A stretch of 13,066 nucleotides of DNA, taken from the NCBI GenBank assembly GCA_036558265.1, contig DATBFY010000269.1:1-13066 (forward strand). The letters are read 5' to 3'. This document shows, piece after piece, positions 7,042 through 12,850 of the stretch (the stretch's first letter is position 1; each line of letters opens with the position of its first letter). The DNA comes from RYN-433 sp036558265 (GTDB lineage Bacteria > Planctomycetota > Phycisphaerae > Tepidisphaerales > Tepidisphaeraceae). Position numbers and translations under genes: made by a program. The notes under the pieces are model-generated. The model was not told where the DNA came from, made no database searches, and was given only the letters and a program-made list of their open reading frames with translations.

Positions 7042-7134
7042 TAATCCTGAGCGCGGCGAGGATCTTGCTCCGAACGAGAGGGACCGTCCATTCGAGGCCA
7101 GATTCTTCGTCTGGCAGAGCCGTCGCAGGATGAC
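7042..7134. repeat. MITE-like imperfect inverted repeat
   Basis: The left arm (7042-7068) reads taatcctgagcgcggcgagg then atcttgc. The reverse complement of the right arm (7099-7134) begins gtcatcctgcgacggc and later has gaagaatctg. The ends therefore match as (t/a)atcctg...gag/gaag..atct(t/g), with the right arm longer by about 9 nt. This resembles a small dispersed element I recall from intergenic regions of several bacterial phyla, with ends like catcctgagcgcagcgaagg; that recollection was not checked. No transposase is nearby, so any movement would need help from elsewhere. Confidence 0.5.
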
Positions 7135-7200
7135 GACGGCGCGTTGACGCATAAAGTTTGATTCTCGTTTGCCGTCGCACGTCCTGCCACGCACCCAACC

Positions 7201-7206
7201 GGAAGG
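7201..7206 (+). promoter_or_regulatory. Shine-Dalgarno of the secreted hydrolase
   Basis: GGAAGG lies 4 nt before ATG 7211. It favours this start, which begins directly with a signal peptide, over an in-frame start at 7169 that would bury the signal peptide behind 14 residues. Confidence 0.7.
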
Positions 7207-7210
7207 TCCG

Positions 7211-9244
7211 ATGAAACACGCTCTCGCACTCCTCCTCGCCGCCGCCACCGTTACCGTCTTCGCTGCCGACCCGCCTAAGCCCACCTTCACCCCCGGCCCC
7301 GGCGACGAGGGGCTCAAGCGCTACTTTGAGCGCGAGACCGACGCGATCGCCAAGGCGTGCCTGGCTGACATCCACTCCGCCGCCGACTGGGACGCGAAGA
7401 AGGGCGAGTACCGTCGCCAGCTCGCGGAGATGCTGGGCCTTTGGCCCATGCCCGAGAAGACGGACCTGGACGTCCACATCACCGGCAAGCTCGATCACCA
7501 GGACTTCACCGTCGAGAAGCTTTACTTCCAGTCCCGCCCGGGCCTCTACGTCACGGGCAATCTCTACGTCCCCACGGGTCTCACGGGTCCCGCACCGACG
7601 ATCCTTTACGTCTGCGGTCACGGCAACGTGAAGAAGAACGGCATCTCCTACGGCTCGAAGGTCGCGATGCAGCACTGGCCGGGGTGGTTCGCACGCAACG
7701 GCTACGTCTGCCTGATCATCGACACGCTGCAACTGGGCGAGATCGAGGGCATCCACCACGGCACCTATCGCGAGAAGATGTGGTGGTGGCACGACCGCGG
7801 CTACACTCCCGCCGGCGTCGAGGCCTGGAACGACATCCGCGCCCTCGACTACCTCGAAACCCGCCCCGAAGTCGATAAGACGCGCCTGGGCGTCACCGGC
7901 CGCTCGGGCGGCGGCGCCTACTCCTGGTGGCTCACCGCGCTCGACGACCGCATCAAGGTCGCCGTCCCCACCGCCGGCATCACCGACCTGCACAACCACG
8001 TCGTGGACGGCACGGTCGAGGGCCACTGCGACTGCATGTTCATGGTGAACACCTACCGCTGGGATTTCCCGCTGGTCGCGGCGCTGGCCGCCCCGCGCCC
8101 GCTCCTGATCGCCAACACCGATAAGGACACGATCTTCCCGCTCGACGGCGTCTACCGCGTGCACCAGGGAGCGCACTTCATTTACAACCTGAGCCAGTCG
8201 GCCGACAGGAACCTGGGCCTGATCATTACGGAAGGCCCGCACAAGGACACGCAGGACTTGCAGGTGCCGACGTTCCACTGGTTCAACCGTCACTTCAAGA
8301 AAGACGAGAGCCCGATCGAGATGCTCGCCAAGCCCCTCTTCGAACCCGAGCAGCTCAAGGTGTTCGCCGAGCTTCCGAAAGACCAGATTAACACGAAGAT
8401 CCAGGAGACCTTCGTCCCACAAGCCCCACCGCCGAAAGTGCCGGAGACGAAACAGGAGTGGACGACGATGCGGGATGGCTGGATGACCGCGCTCAAGGCC
8501 AAAACCTTCCACGGCTGGCCGGCCGAAGCAGGGGGGCTCGATCTCAAGCCCGGCCCAACACGCAGCATAGATGGCCTGACGATCGCATCCTACGAGTTCA
8601 CGTCTCAGCATGACGTGCCGTTGACCCTCTACGTCGCTAAGGGCCAGAACCTGGCGGATCCTGAACTGCTCGTCCTGAACGTGCTCGACCAGCAAGCCTG
8701 GGAGAGTTCGCCCGTTCGAGACGGCCTCGCCGGCAACGATGAGCTGCGCAAAATGCTCCAGGCCAACAAGTGGATCATGGCCTACGTCGCCCCGCGCGGG
8801 GTCGGTCCGACCGCCTACACCGCGGACGAGCGCAAGTTCACACAGATCCTCCGCCGCTTCCCGCTGCTCGGCCAGACGCTCGAAGGCATGCAGGTGTACG
8901 ACGTCCGCCGCGCCATCCAGGCCGTCCGCGCGATCCCGCAACTCGCCAGAACGCCGCTGTGGCTCCAGGCCGACCGTCGGATGGCCGGCGTCGCGCTGTA
9001 CGCTTCACTTTTCGAACCGGACGTCGCGCGCCTCGACCTGCACGACCTTCCGCGCTCGCACGTGGACGGCCCGCATCTTTTGAACGTGCTCAAGACCTTG
9101 GATCTGCCCGCCGCGCTTGCGATGGCCGCCGAGCGCTCGCGCATCGTCCTCGATCAGAAAACTCCCGGCGGCTGGGACTACCCGCGCGCCGTCGCCGCCA
9201 AACTATCGTGGGGAGATCAACGCATCCAGATCCGCCAGCCCTGA
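7211..9244 (+). CDS. Secreted alpha/beta-hydrolase, acetyl-xylan-esterase-like, with degenerate second hydrolase half
   Basis: 677 residues. Residues 1-19 (MKHALALLLAAATVTVFAA) are a signal peptide, so the enzyme is exported. The first half (about 100-365) is a complete alpha/beta-hydrolase: GLYVTGNLYVPTG strand, oxyanion region YVCGHGN (133-139), nucleophile Ser232 in GVTGRSGGG, acid Asp304 or Asp306 in NTDKDTIFP, and His344 in EGPHKD. It resembles acetyl-xylan-esterase/dienelactone-hydrolase-type enzymes common in planctomycetes. The second half (about 415-677) repeats the fold outline (LLVLNVLDQ, WIMAYVAPRGVG, DVRRAIQAVRAI) but the expected G-x-S-x-G elbow reads QADRRMAG (586-593), without serine. 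Likely role: ester removal from polysaccharide or another carbon source; the substrate is unknown. No obvious operon partner upstream. Confidence 0.88.
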   Translation: MKHALALLLAAATVTVFAADPPKPTFTPGPGDEGLKRYFERETDAIAKACLADIHSAADWDAKKGEYRRQLAEMLGLWPMPEKTDLDVHITGKLDHQDFTVEKLYFQSRPGLYVTGNLYVPTGLTGPAPTILYVCGHGNVKKNGISYGSKVAMQHWPGWFARNGYVCLIIDTLQLGEIEGIHHGTYREKMWWWHDRGYTPAGVEAWNDIRALDYLETRPEVDKTRLGVTGRSGGGAYSWWLTALDDRIKVAVPTAGITDLHNHVVDGTVEGHCDCMFMVNTYRWDFPLVAALAAPRPLLIANTDKDTIFPLDGVYRVHQGAHFIYNLSQSADRNLGLIITEGPHKDTQDLQVPTFHWFNRHFKKDESPIEMLAKPLFEPEQLKVFAELPKDQINTKIQETFVPQAPPPKVPETKQEWTTMRDGWMTALKAKTFHGWPAEAGGLDLKPGPTRSIDGLTIASYEFTSQHDVPLTLYVAKGQNLADPELLVLNVLDQQAWESSPVRDGLAGNDELRKMLQANKWIMAYVAPRGVGPTAYTADERKFTQILRRFPLLGQTLEGMQVYDVRRAIQAVRAIPQLARTPLWLQADRRMAGVALYASLFEPDVARLDLHDLPRSHVDGPHLLNVLKTLDLPAALAMAAERSRIVLDQKTPGGWDYPRAVAAKLSWGDQRIQIRQP

Positions 9245-9286
9245 CTCTCACCAACTTCTCATCAAGATTGGACGAAATAACCCTTC

Positions 9287-9328
9287 GCCGGTGGCGTTCT
9301 TAGCCGCACACCGACACCGGCTTTTTTT
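9287..9328 (+). terminator. Candidate intrinsic terminator or attenuator ahead of the LEPR-xLL gene
   Basis: gccggtg (9287-9293) pairs perfectly with caccggc (9315-9321) across a 21-nt loop, followed by seven T (9322-9328). An alternative stem agccg/cggct (9302-9306/9318-9322) overlaps it. The T tract ends directly at the SD (GGAGGAG, 9329-9335) of the next gene. It could terminate the hydrolase transcript; since no promoter can fit behind it, it could instead act as a leaky or switchable attenuator. The long loop lowers confidence. Confidence 0.4.
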
Positions 9329-9337
9329 GGAGGAGTT

Positions 9338-9913
9338 ATGTCCGACAGTCCGATGTTCGACACCTTGGAATCCCGCACCCTGCTCTCGGCCGGTCATCAC
9401 CACGGCGGCGGCCACGGTCACATCCCGCAGCCTCCGAGCGCGGCCGTCCAGGCGGATCTCAAACAAATCAAGACCGACCGCCAGCAACTCGCCACCGACG
9501 AGAAATCGCTCGCCTCCACGCTCCGCGCCGACCGCAAGGCGCTGCGCGCCGCGATCGCCGCCCTGGCGACCACGCTCGACCCCCTTCGCCAGACGCTCGC
9601 CGCCGACGCCAAGACCTGGCGCCAGACGATCCGCGCCGACCTCAAGGCCATCCACACCGACCGCAACGACGCCACCAAGCTCGCCGCCGACAAGACCAAG
9701 CTCCAGGCCGACCAGGACGCCGCCAAGGCGGCTCTGAAAGCCGATCGCGACGCCATCCAGAAGGCGATCGACGCCGACCCGACGGCAAAGGCCGCCGAGG
9801 ACAAGCTCGCCGCCGACTCAAAGCCCATCGCCGACGACCTGGCAAAGCTCAAGGCCGACTACGACCAGCTCAAGAAGGACATCGATGCCCAGAAGGGCAC
9901 GACGACCACGTGA
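9338..9913 (+). CDS. Small LEPR-xLL-type protein with His-rich segment and long coiled coil
   Basis: 191 residues. The N-terminus has FDTLESRTLLSA (7-18), matching the LEPR-xLL/planctomycete extracellular motif (consensus FE-x-LE-x-R-x-LLS), thought to mark surface or exported proteins. A His/Gly stretch follows, GHHHGGGHGH (19-28), a possible metal-binding segment. Residues about 34-187 are Ala/Lys/Asp-rich with heptad spacing, for example ADLKQI-KTDRQQL-ATDEKSL (39-58) and a second run near 113-150; a Pro (DADPTAK) breaks the helix around 147. No enzyme domain is visible. LEPR-xLL proteins are usually much larger, so the small size is unusual. The start is certain: ATG 9338 with GGAGGAG immediately upstream. 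Codon use is as GC-rich as its neighbours. Function unknown. Confidence 0.82.
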   Translation: MSDSPMFDTLESRTLLSAGHHHGGGHGHIPQPPSAAVQADLKQIKTDRQQLATDEKSLASTLRADRKALRAAIAALATTLDPLRQTLAADAKTWRQTIRADLKAIHTDRNDATKLAADKTKLQADQDAAKAALKADRDAIQKAIDADPTAKAAEDKLAADSKPIADDLAKLKADYDQLKKDIDAQKGTTTT

Positions 9914-10056
9914 TATGTAGCCGTCCACAGCGCGGGCGATTGCTTCTTCGGCCGCCGCGGAGGACGGAATGGCGGCGGACTTTGATAATCCAACAGCATT
10001 GGCCGTCAAAAACCGGGCGGCAGAATCGGGTGTGACTTCACAAAATGCCGGTGACG
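9914..10056. other. Spacer between converging genes; nothing firm
   Basis: 143 bp between the coiled-coil gene (plus) and the 51-aa membrane protein (minus). A minus-strand frame across this stretch reads plausibly (TPDSAARFLTANAVGLSKSA) but continues into the coiled-coil gene and has no recognisable family. No clear terminator is seen. Confidence 0.4.
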
Positions 10057-10212
10057 TCAGTAAATCCTGAGCCAGGCGATGCCCACCCCGGCGATGAACA
10101 CGATCCAAGCCACCAGCATGACAACGATGATCCCGCGGCCCCAGACCGTGCCTAGATTGACCGGAACCTCATTGCGCGGGTCGTGGTAGTCGAGTTGATG
10201 AGGCTTTGCCAT
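10057..10212 (-). CDS. Small single-pass membrane protein (51 aa)
   Basis: A 52-codon frame (51 aa plus TGA). The N-terminal 25 residues are soluble and charged (MAKPHQLDYHDPRNEVPVNL, then GTVWGRG). Then comes one long hydrophobic helix, IIVVMLVAWIVFIAGVGIAW (28-47), and the end LRIY. It should be a single-span inner-membrane protein. There is no SD, which is common in this window. It follows the oxidoreductase gene on the same strand, but a strong hairpin with a U-rich tail lies between them, so it may be transcribed separately or by read-through. The clean split into a polar head and one uninterrupted helix makes chance less likely. No family recognised. Confidence 0.5.
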   Translation of the reverse strand: MAKPHQLDYHDPRNEVPVNLGTVWGRGIIVVMLVAWIVFIAGVGIAWLRIY

Positions 10213-10233
10213 GTTGTTTCTGCGCTGGCCCGG

Positions 10234-10255
10234 ACACGAAACACAAAAACACGAA
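10234..10255. repeat. Tandem heptamer-like repeat acacgaa / acacaaaa / acacgaa
   Basis: Three adjacent units of 7, 8 and 7 nt, running directly into the left arm of the hairpin at 10253. On the minus strand this reads as a GT/T-rich tract that could serve as the U-rich tail of a terminator. Confidence 0.5.
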
Positions 10256-10290
10256 GATCACGGCCGTCTCGCCAACGCGCCGTGATCTTC
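10253..10290 (-). terminator. Strong hairpin, likely terminator of the Gfo/Idh/MocA gene
   Basis: gaagatcacggc (10253-10264) pairs perfectly over 12 bp with gccgtgatcttc (10279-10290), loop 14 nt. On the minus strand it lies about 40 nt beyond the oxidoreductase stop and is followed by gtgtttttgtgtttc, a broken T-rich tail. This fits an intrinsic terminator for minus-strand transcription. On the plus strand no T tract follows. Confidence 0.6.
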
Positions 10291-10303
10291 AGGTTTCACG
10301 CTA

Positions 10304-10324
10304 ACAACTGACAACCGACAACTG
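10304..10324. repeat. Tandem heptamers acaactg / acaaccg / acaactg
   Basis: Three exact 7-nt units with one substitution in the middle one, on the other side of the hairpin from the acacgaa tract and 5 nt before the end of the oxidoreductase gene. It looks like part of an intergenic repeat cassette rather than a coding or promoter signal. Confidence 0.55.
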
Positions 10325-10329
10325 ACCAC

Positions 10330-11637
10330 CTAAATCAACTTATCCTTCCCCGGGATCGGAATGTGCGGCTCGGGCAGCGGGCCGAACTCCAGCTTCTCCG
10401 GCATCAGGCTCACCTTCGAGTTCATCGCCAACTGCCACGTCACGATCTGCCCGCTGTACGCGCTCATCCGCGCCATGATCGCGGTCAGCACCGACTCCGC
10501 GATCCGCTGCGCCTCGTTCAGCGGCTTGCCCGCCCGGATGCTCGCCAGCAGGTCCGCGTGCTCCTGCACGTACGGGTTGACCATCAGCTTGGGCGGGAAC
10601 CGCCATGCCGACCCCTTCGCCGGCGTGATCCGGCCACCCTCGACCATTGCGGTGCCGGCGTCCCCCTGGAAGTTGTGCGCCACGCGGTTGTAGCACGCAT
10701 CCTGCTGGCGCGCGAACGACAGGACGTGGCGGTCGTCCTTGTACTCAAAGTCGGTTGCGAAGTGGTCGTAGGTCACCCCGTACTCCGGACCCACGCGCGC
10801 CTGCGCGCCGCCCATGCACAACGCCAGGCGCGGGTGCTCGCCCATTACCCAGTTCGCCACGTCGATGTTGTGCACGTGCTGCTCCACGATCAGGTCGCCG
10901 CTCAGCCACGGGAAGTACTGCCAGTTGCGGATCTGGTACTCCATGTCGCTCCAGCCCGGCTGGCGCGGCTTGCTCCACAGCGTGTTGCCCGTCCAGTAGA
11001 TCTGGCCGGTGATGATCCGGCCGATCGCGCCACCCTCCAGGCGCTTGAGCGTCTCGATGTGCATCGGGTCGTGGCGCCGCTGCGTGCCGGCGACGATGCC
11101 CAGGTTCTTCGATGCCGCCAGCTTGCCCGCCTCCATGATGGCGCGGCAACCAGGCGCGTCCGTCGCCACCGGCTTCTCCGCGAACACGTGCTTGCCCGCC
11201 TCGATCGCAGCCGCGATCTGCATCGGGCGGAAACCCGGCGGCGTCGCCAGGATCACGTAGTCGATGTCCGTCGCCAGCACCTGCTTGTATGCGTCCCAGC
11301 CGTGGAACTCGCGCCCGGCGTAGTCGAAGTTCTCCTTGGGCTTGTCCTTCCAAAGCTCGCGGGTCTCGCCGATCTTCTCCGGGAACAGGTCCCCGATCGC
11401 GTGGATGACCACGCCCTTGGGATCGGCCTCAACCACGTTCCCAGCGGCGCCGCGGCCGCGACCACCCAGGCCAACCAGGCCCACCTTGATCTTGTTGGGA
11501 GCCTGCGCATAGGCGAAGTTCGTGCCCAGGGCGGCAAAAAGCGCCGCACTCGTCGCGGCGGCGGTCGAATGCTTGAGCACATCGCGGCGGGAAACGGCCG
11601 AGCGGGTCGGGGTCGAGGACGGTTGGTTTTCAGGCAT
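10330..11637 (-). CDS. Tat-exported Gfo/Idh/MocA family NAD(P)-dependent oxidoreductase
   Basis: 435 residues. The N-terminus carries a Tat signal, VSRRDVLKHS (15-24), followed by an Ala-rich hydrophobic stretch to FAYAQA (about 46), so it is folded with cofactor and then exported. The Rossmann domain starts with KVGLVGLGGRGRG (51-63). EKPVATD (154-160) is the Gfo/Idh/MocA hallmark, Lys155 being the usual catalytic lysine. SGDLIVEQHVHNIDVANW (246-263) carries the conserved active-site histidines. Such enzymes oxidise or reduce sugars, inositols or their derivatives, and planctomycetes hold many paralogues; the substrate cannot be read. The start is supported by AAAGGAT 8 nt upstream (11646-11652). 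It is followed by a strong hairpin. A 247-nt gap separates it from rph, so it probably has its own promoter. Confidence 0.93.
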   Translation of the reverse strand: MPENQPSSTPTRSAVSRRDVLKHSTAAATSAALFAALGTNFAYAQAPNKIKVGLVGLGGRGRGAAGNVVEADPKGVVIHAIGDLFPEKIGETRELWKDKPKENFDYAGREFHGWDAYKQVLATDIDYVILATPPGFRPMQIAAAIEAGKHVFAEKPVATDAPGCRAIMEAGKLAASKNLGIVAGTQRRHDPMHIETLKRLEGGAIGRIITGQIYWTGNTLWSKPRQPGWSDMEYQIRNWQYFPWLSGDLIVEQHVHNIDVANWVMGEHPRLALCMGGAQARVGPEYGVTYDHFATDFEYKDDRHVLSFARQQDACYNRVAHNFQGDAGTAMVEGGRITPAKGSAWRFPPKLMVNPYVQEHADLLASIRAGKPLNEAQRIAESVLTAIMARMSAYSGQIVTWQLAMNSKVSLMPEKLEFGPLPEPHIPIPGKDKLI

Positions 11638-11884
11638 CGCGAGCGATCCTTTCGAAGGGTGAGTTTGAGTACGGAAAAGCCATCCCCACCGGCCGCCAGG
11701 GAAGGGCTAAGGCGGGGGGAAGATCGGACATTCTACTTTCGGGCCGGCCGAGGGCCAGACCCGCCGTCCTTTGTATATCGCGAAGCGGGCGGGGGGTTGA
11801 GCGAGCAGGGGCGGCGGACCTCCGGAATCGTTGTGTGATTGATCCAACTTGGCGGACGCACGGTCAAGATGCCCGTGATACGAG
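11638..11884. promoter_or_regulatory. Intergenic region upstream of the Gfo/Idh/MocA gene
   Basis: 247 bp between two minus-strand genes, without a credible frame. It holds the SD (11646-11652) and GC-rich short inverted repeats such as cccgcc/ggcggg (11760-11765/11788-11793). TATACA on the minus strand (11772-11777) could be a -10, but the -35 position is poor. No clear terminator for rph is seen. Confidence 0.35.
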
Positions 11885-12664
11885 TTATTGCTGTTCCATC
11901 GCAGTGCGCTGGTGGGTCATGATCTGGCGGCAGCCTTGCTCGCCCAGGTCGAGCAGGCGGTTCATGGTGTCACGGTCGAAGCCCTGGCCGTTCTCGGCGG
12001 CGCCCTGGAGCTCGACGAAGCGGCCGGAAGCGGTCAGGGCGACGTTCATGTCCACGCTGGCGCGGGCATCATCGACATAGTCGAGATCGAGGCGGACCTC
12101 GCCATCGACCACGCCGACACTGACGGCGGCGAGCTGATCAATTAAGGCACCGGTCGGGTCGTAGAAACTGGGATCGTAGCGGGCGGCCATCGGGACGCCG
12201 GCTGGGGCCATCGCGCCGGGCATTTGGGCTGGGAGTTTCGAGATCGCGTCCTTGAGGGCGACCCAGGCGGCGCAGATGCAGGCGGTGCGCGTCCCGCCGT
12301 CGGCCTGGAGCACCTGGCAGTCCAGCGCGATCGTGTGCGGGCCGATTTTCGAGAGGTCGAGGACGGCCCGGAGGGATCGCCCGATCAACCGCTGGATCTC
12401 GGTGCCCCGGGAGTCGGTATGACCGATCTTGGGCCAGCCTTTCCGCTGGGGGGTGGAGCCGGGGAGCATGACGTACTCGGCGGTGACCCAGCCGCCCGGG
12501 CGCGATTCCTTGAAGAAGGGGGGGAGTTCCTGGGAAACCGACGCGGTCACCAGGACGAGGGTGTTGCCCTGTTGCCACAGGACCGAGCCGGCGGGGGTCT
12601 GCGTGAAGTTGCGGGTGACCCGGATGGCGCGGAGCTGGTCGTGGGGGCGGCCGTCGTTTCGCAT
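11885..12664 (-). CDS. rph: Ribonuclease PH (tRNA 3'-end phosphorolytic exonuclease)
   Basis: 259 residues that follow RNase PH closely along the whole length: GRPHDQLRAIRVTRNF at the start, GWVTAEYVMLPGST (58-71), GTEIQRLIGRSLRAVLDL (87-104), LDCQVLQADGGTRTA (114-128), AAVSVGVVDGEVRLDLDYVDDA (179-200) and DMNVALT (205-211). Arg86 and Arg126 match the phosphate-binding arginines, and the acidic DLDYVDD the catalytic region. The enzyme trims tRNA 3' ends using phosphate in the cytoplasm. It is about 20 residues longer than E. coli RNase PH; the extra part sits at about 145-178 (Pro/Ala/Tyr rich, ending in DPTGALIDQL). No SD precedes ATG 12664; a -10-like element 8 nt upstream suggests a leaderless or nearly leaderless mRNA. 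Confidence 0.96.
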   Translation of the reverse strand: MRNDGRPHDQLRAIRVTRNFTQTPAGSVLWQQGNTLVLVTASVSQELPPFFKESRPGGWVTAEYVMLPGSTPQRKGWPKIGHTDSRGTEIQRLIGRSLRAVLDLSKIGPHTIALDCQVLQADGGTRTACICAAWVALKDAISKLPAQMPGAMAPAGVPMAARYDPSFYDPTGALIDQLAAVSVGVVDGEVRLDLDYVDDARASVDMNVALTASGRFVELQGAAENGQGFDRDTMNRLLDLGEQGCRQIMTHQRTAMEQQ

Positions 12665-12672
12665 GGGCGGGA

Positions 12673-12681
12673 ACTATACCA
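12673..12681 (-). promoter_or_regulatory. Candidate extended -10 promoter of rph
   Basis: On the minus strand TGGTATAGT, an extended -10 pattern (TG-n-TATAaT with one mismatch), ends 8 nt before the rph ATG. No -35 is recognisable at 17-18 nt, as expected for extended -10 promoters. Transcription from it would start at or next to the start codon. Confidence 0.4.
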
Positions 12682-12768
12682 CTGTCCGCGGGATTCCCGG
12701 TCCGTCCGGCAATAACTGCCGCCGGAGGCGCAGAGTTGCACTTTTGTTCACGTGGGGGCGGGGCGTGT

Positions 12769-12776
12769 TCCGATAA
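12769..12776 (+). promoter_or_regulatory. Weak sigma-28-like -10 upstream of fliD
   Basis: tccgataa matches 7 of 8 bases of the FliA-type -10 (GCCGATAA) and lies about 75 nt before the fliD start. The expected TAAA-type -35 is missing at the right distance, so this is only a hint. Confidence 0.25.
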
Positions 12777-12834
12777 CTCGTGCAGTGTTGTCGGACCGAT
12801 GAATTGTGCCCAAGCGATGGGCGGTCGCGGTCGA

Positions 12835-12845
12835 TTAACGGTTAA
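12835..12845. promoter_or_regulatory. Palindrome ttaac-g-gttaa just before fliD
   Basis: A perfect 5+1+5 inverted repeat ending 5 nt before the fliD ATG, in the position where an SD would be expected. It could be an operator half or chance; the AT-rich run stands out in this GC-rich sequence. Confidence 0.35.
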
Positions 12846-12850
12846 GCACA

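Larger units (their letters stand above)
6793..7210. other. Non-coding spacer with short hairpins and an inverted-repeat element
   Basis: 418 bp without a convincing gene; the short frames here are Arg/Pro-rich in every direction. It holds several inverted repeats: ccacgg/ctgtgg at 6883-6899, followed by caaaa; ccacg/cgtgg at 6964-6980; acggcc/ggccgt around 7028-7042; and a longer imperfect element at 7042-7134. A TATAAT at 7013-7018 has no matching -35. The right end is the leader of the esterase gene. Confidence 0.6.

Noticed and set aside
7034..8941. A 635-codon minus-strand frame opposite the secreted hydrolase
   Set aside because: It is antisense to a gene with signal peptide, SD and intact catalytic motifs; its protein is Val/Arg/Asp/Gly-biased with no recognisable domain, as expected from GC-rich codon structure.
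9818..10108. A 96-codon minus-strand frame with a protein-like middle part
   Set aside because: It overlaps the coiled-coil gene, has no SD or family match, and overlaps the better-supported 51-aa membrane protein gene; could be a decayed remnant but cannot be shown.
10363..11838. A 491-codon plus-strand frame opposite the Gfo/Idh/MocA gene
   Set aside because: Arg/His/Val-rich shadow of a gene with clear Tat signal and EKP motif; no family features.
12721..12742. Possible sigma-54 promoter (GG ... GC) before fliD
   Set aside because: The GG-to-GC spacing is 9 instead of the required 10 and the surrounding bases do not match the -24 consensus.
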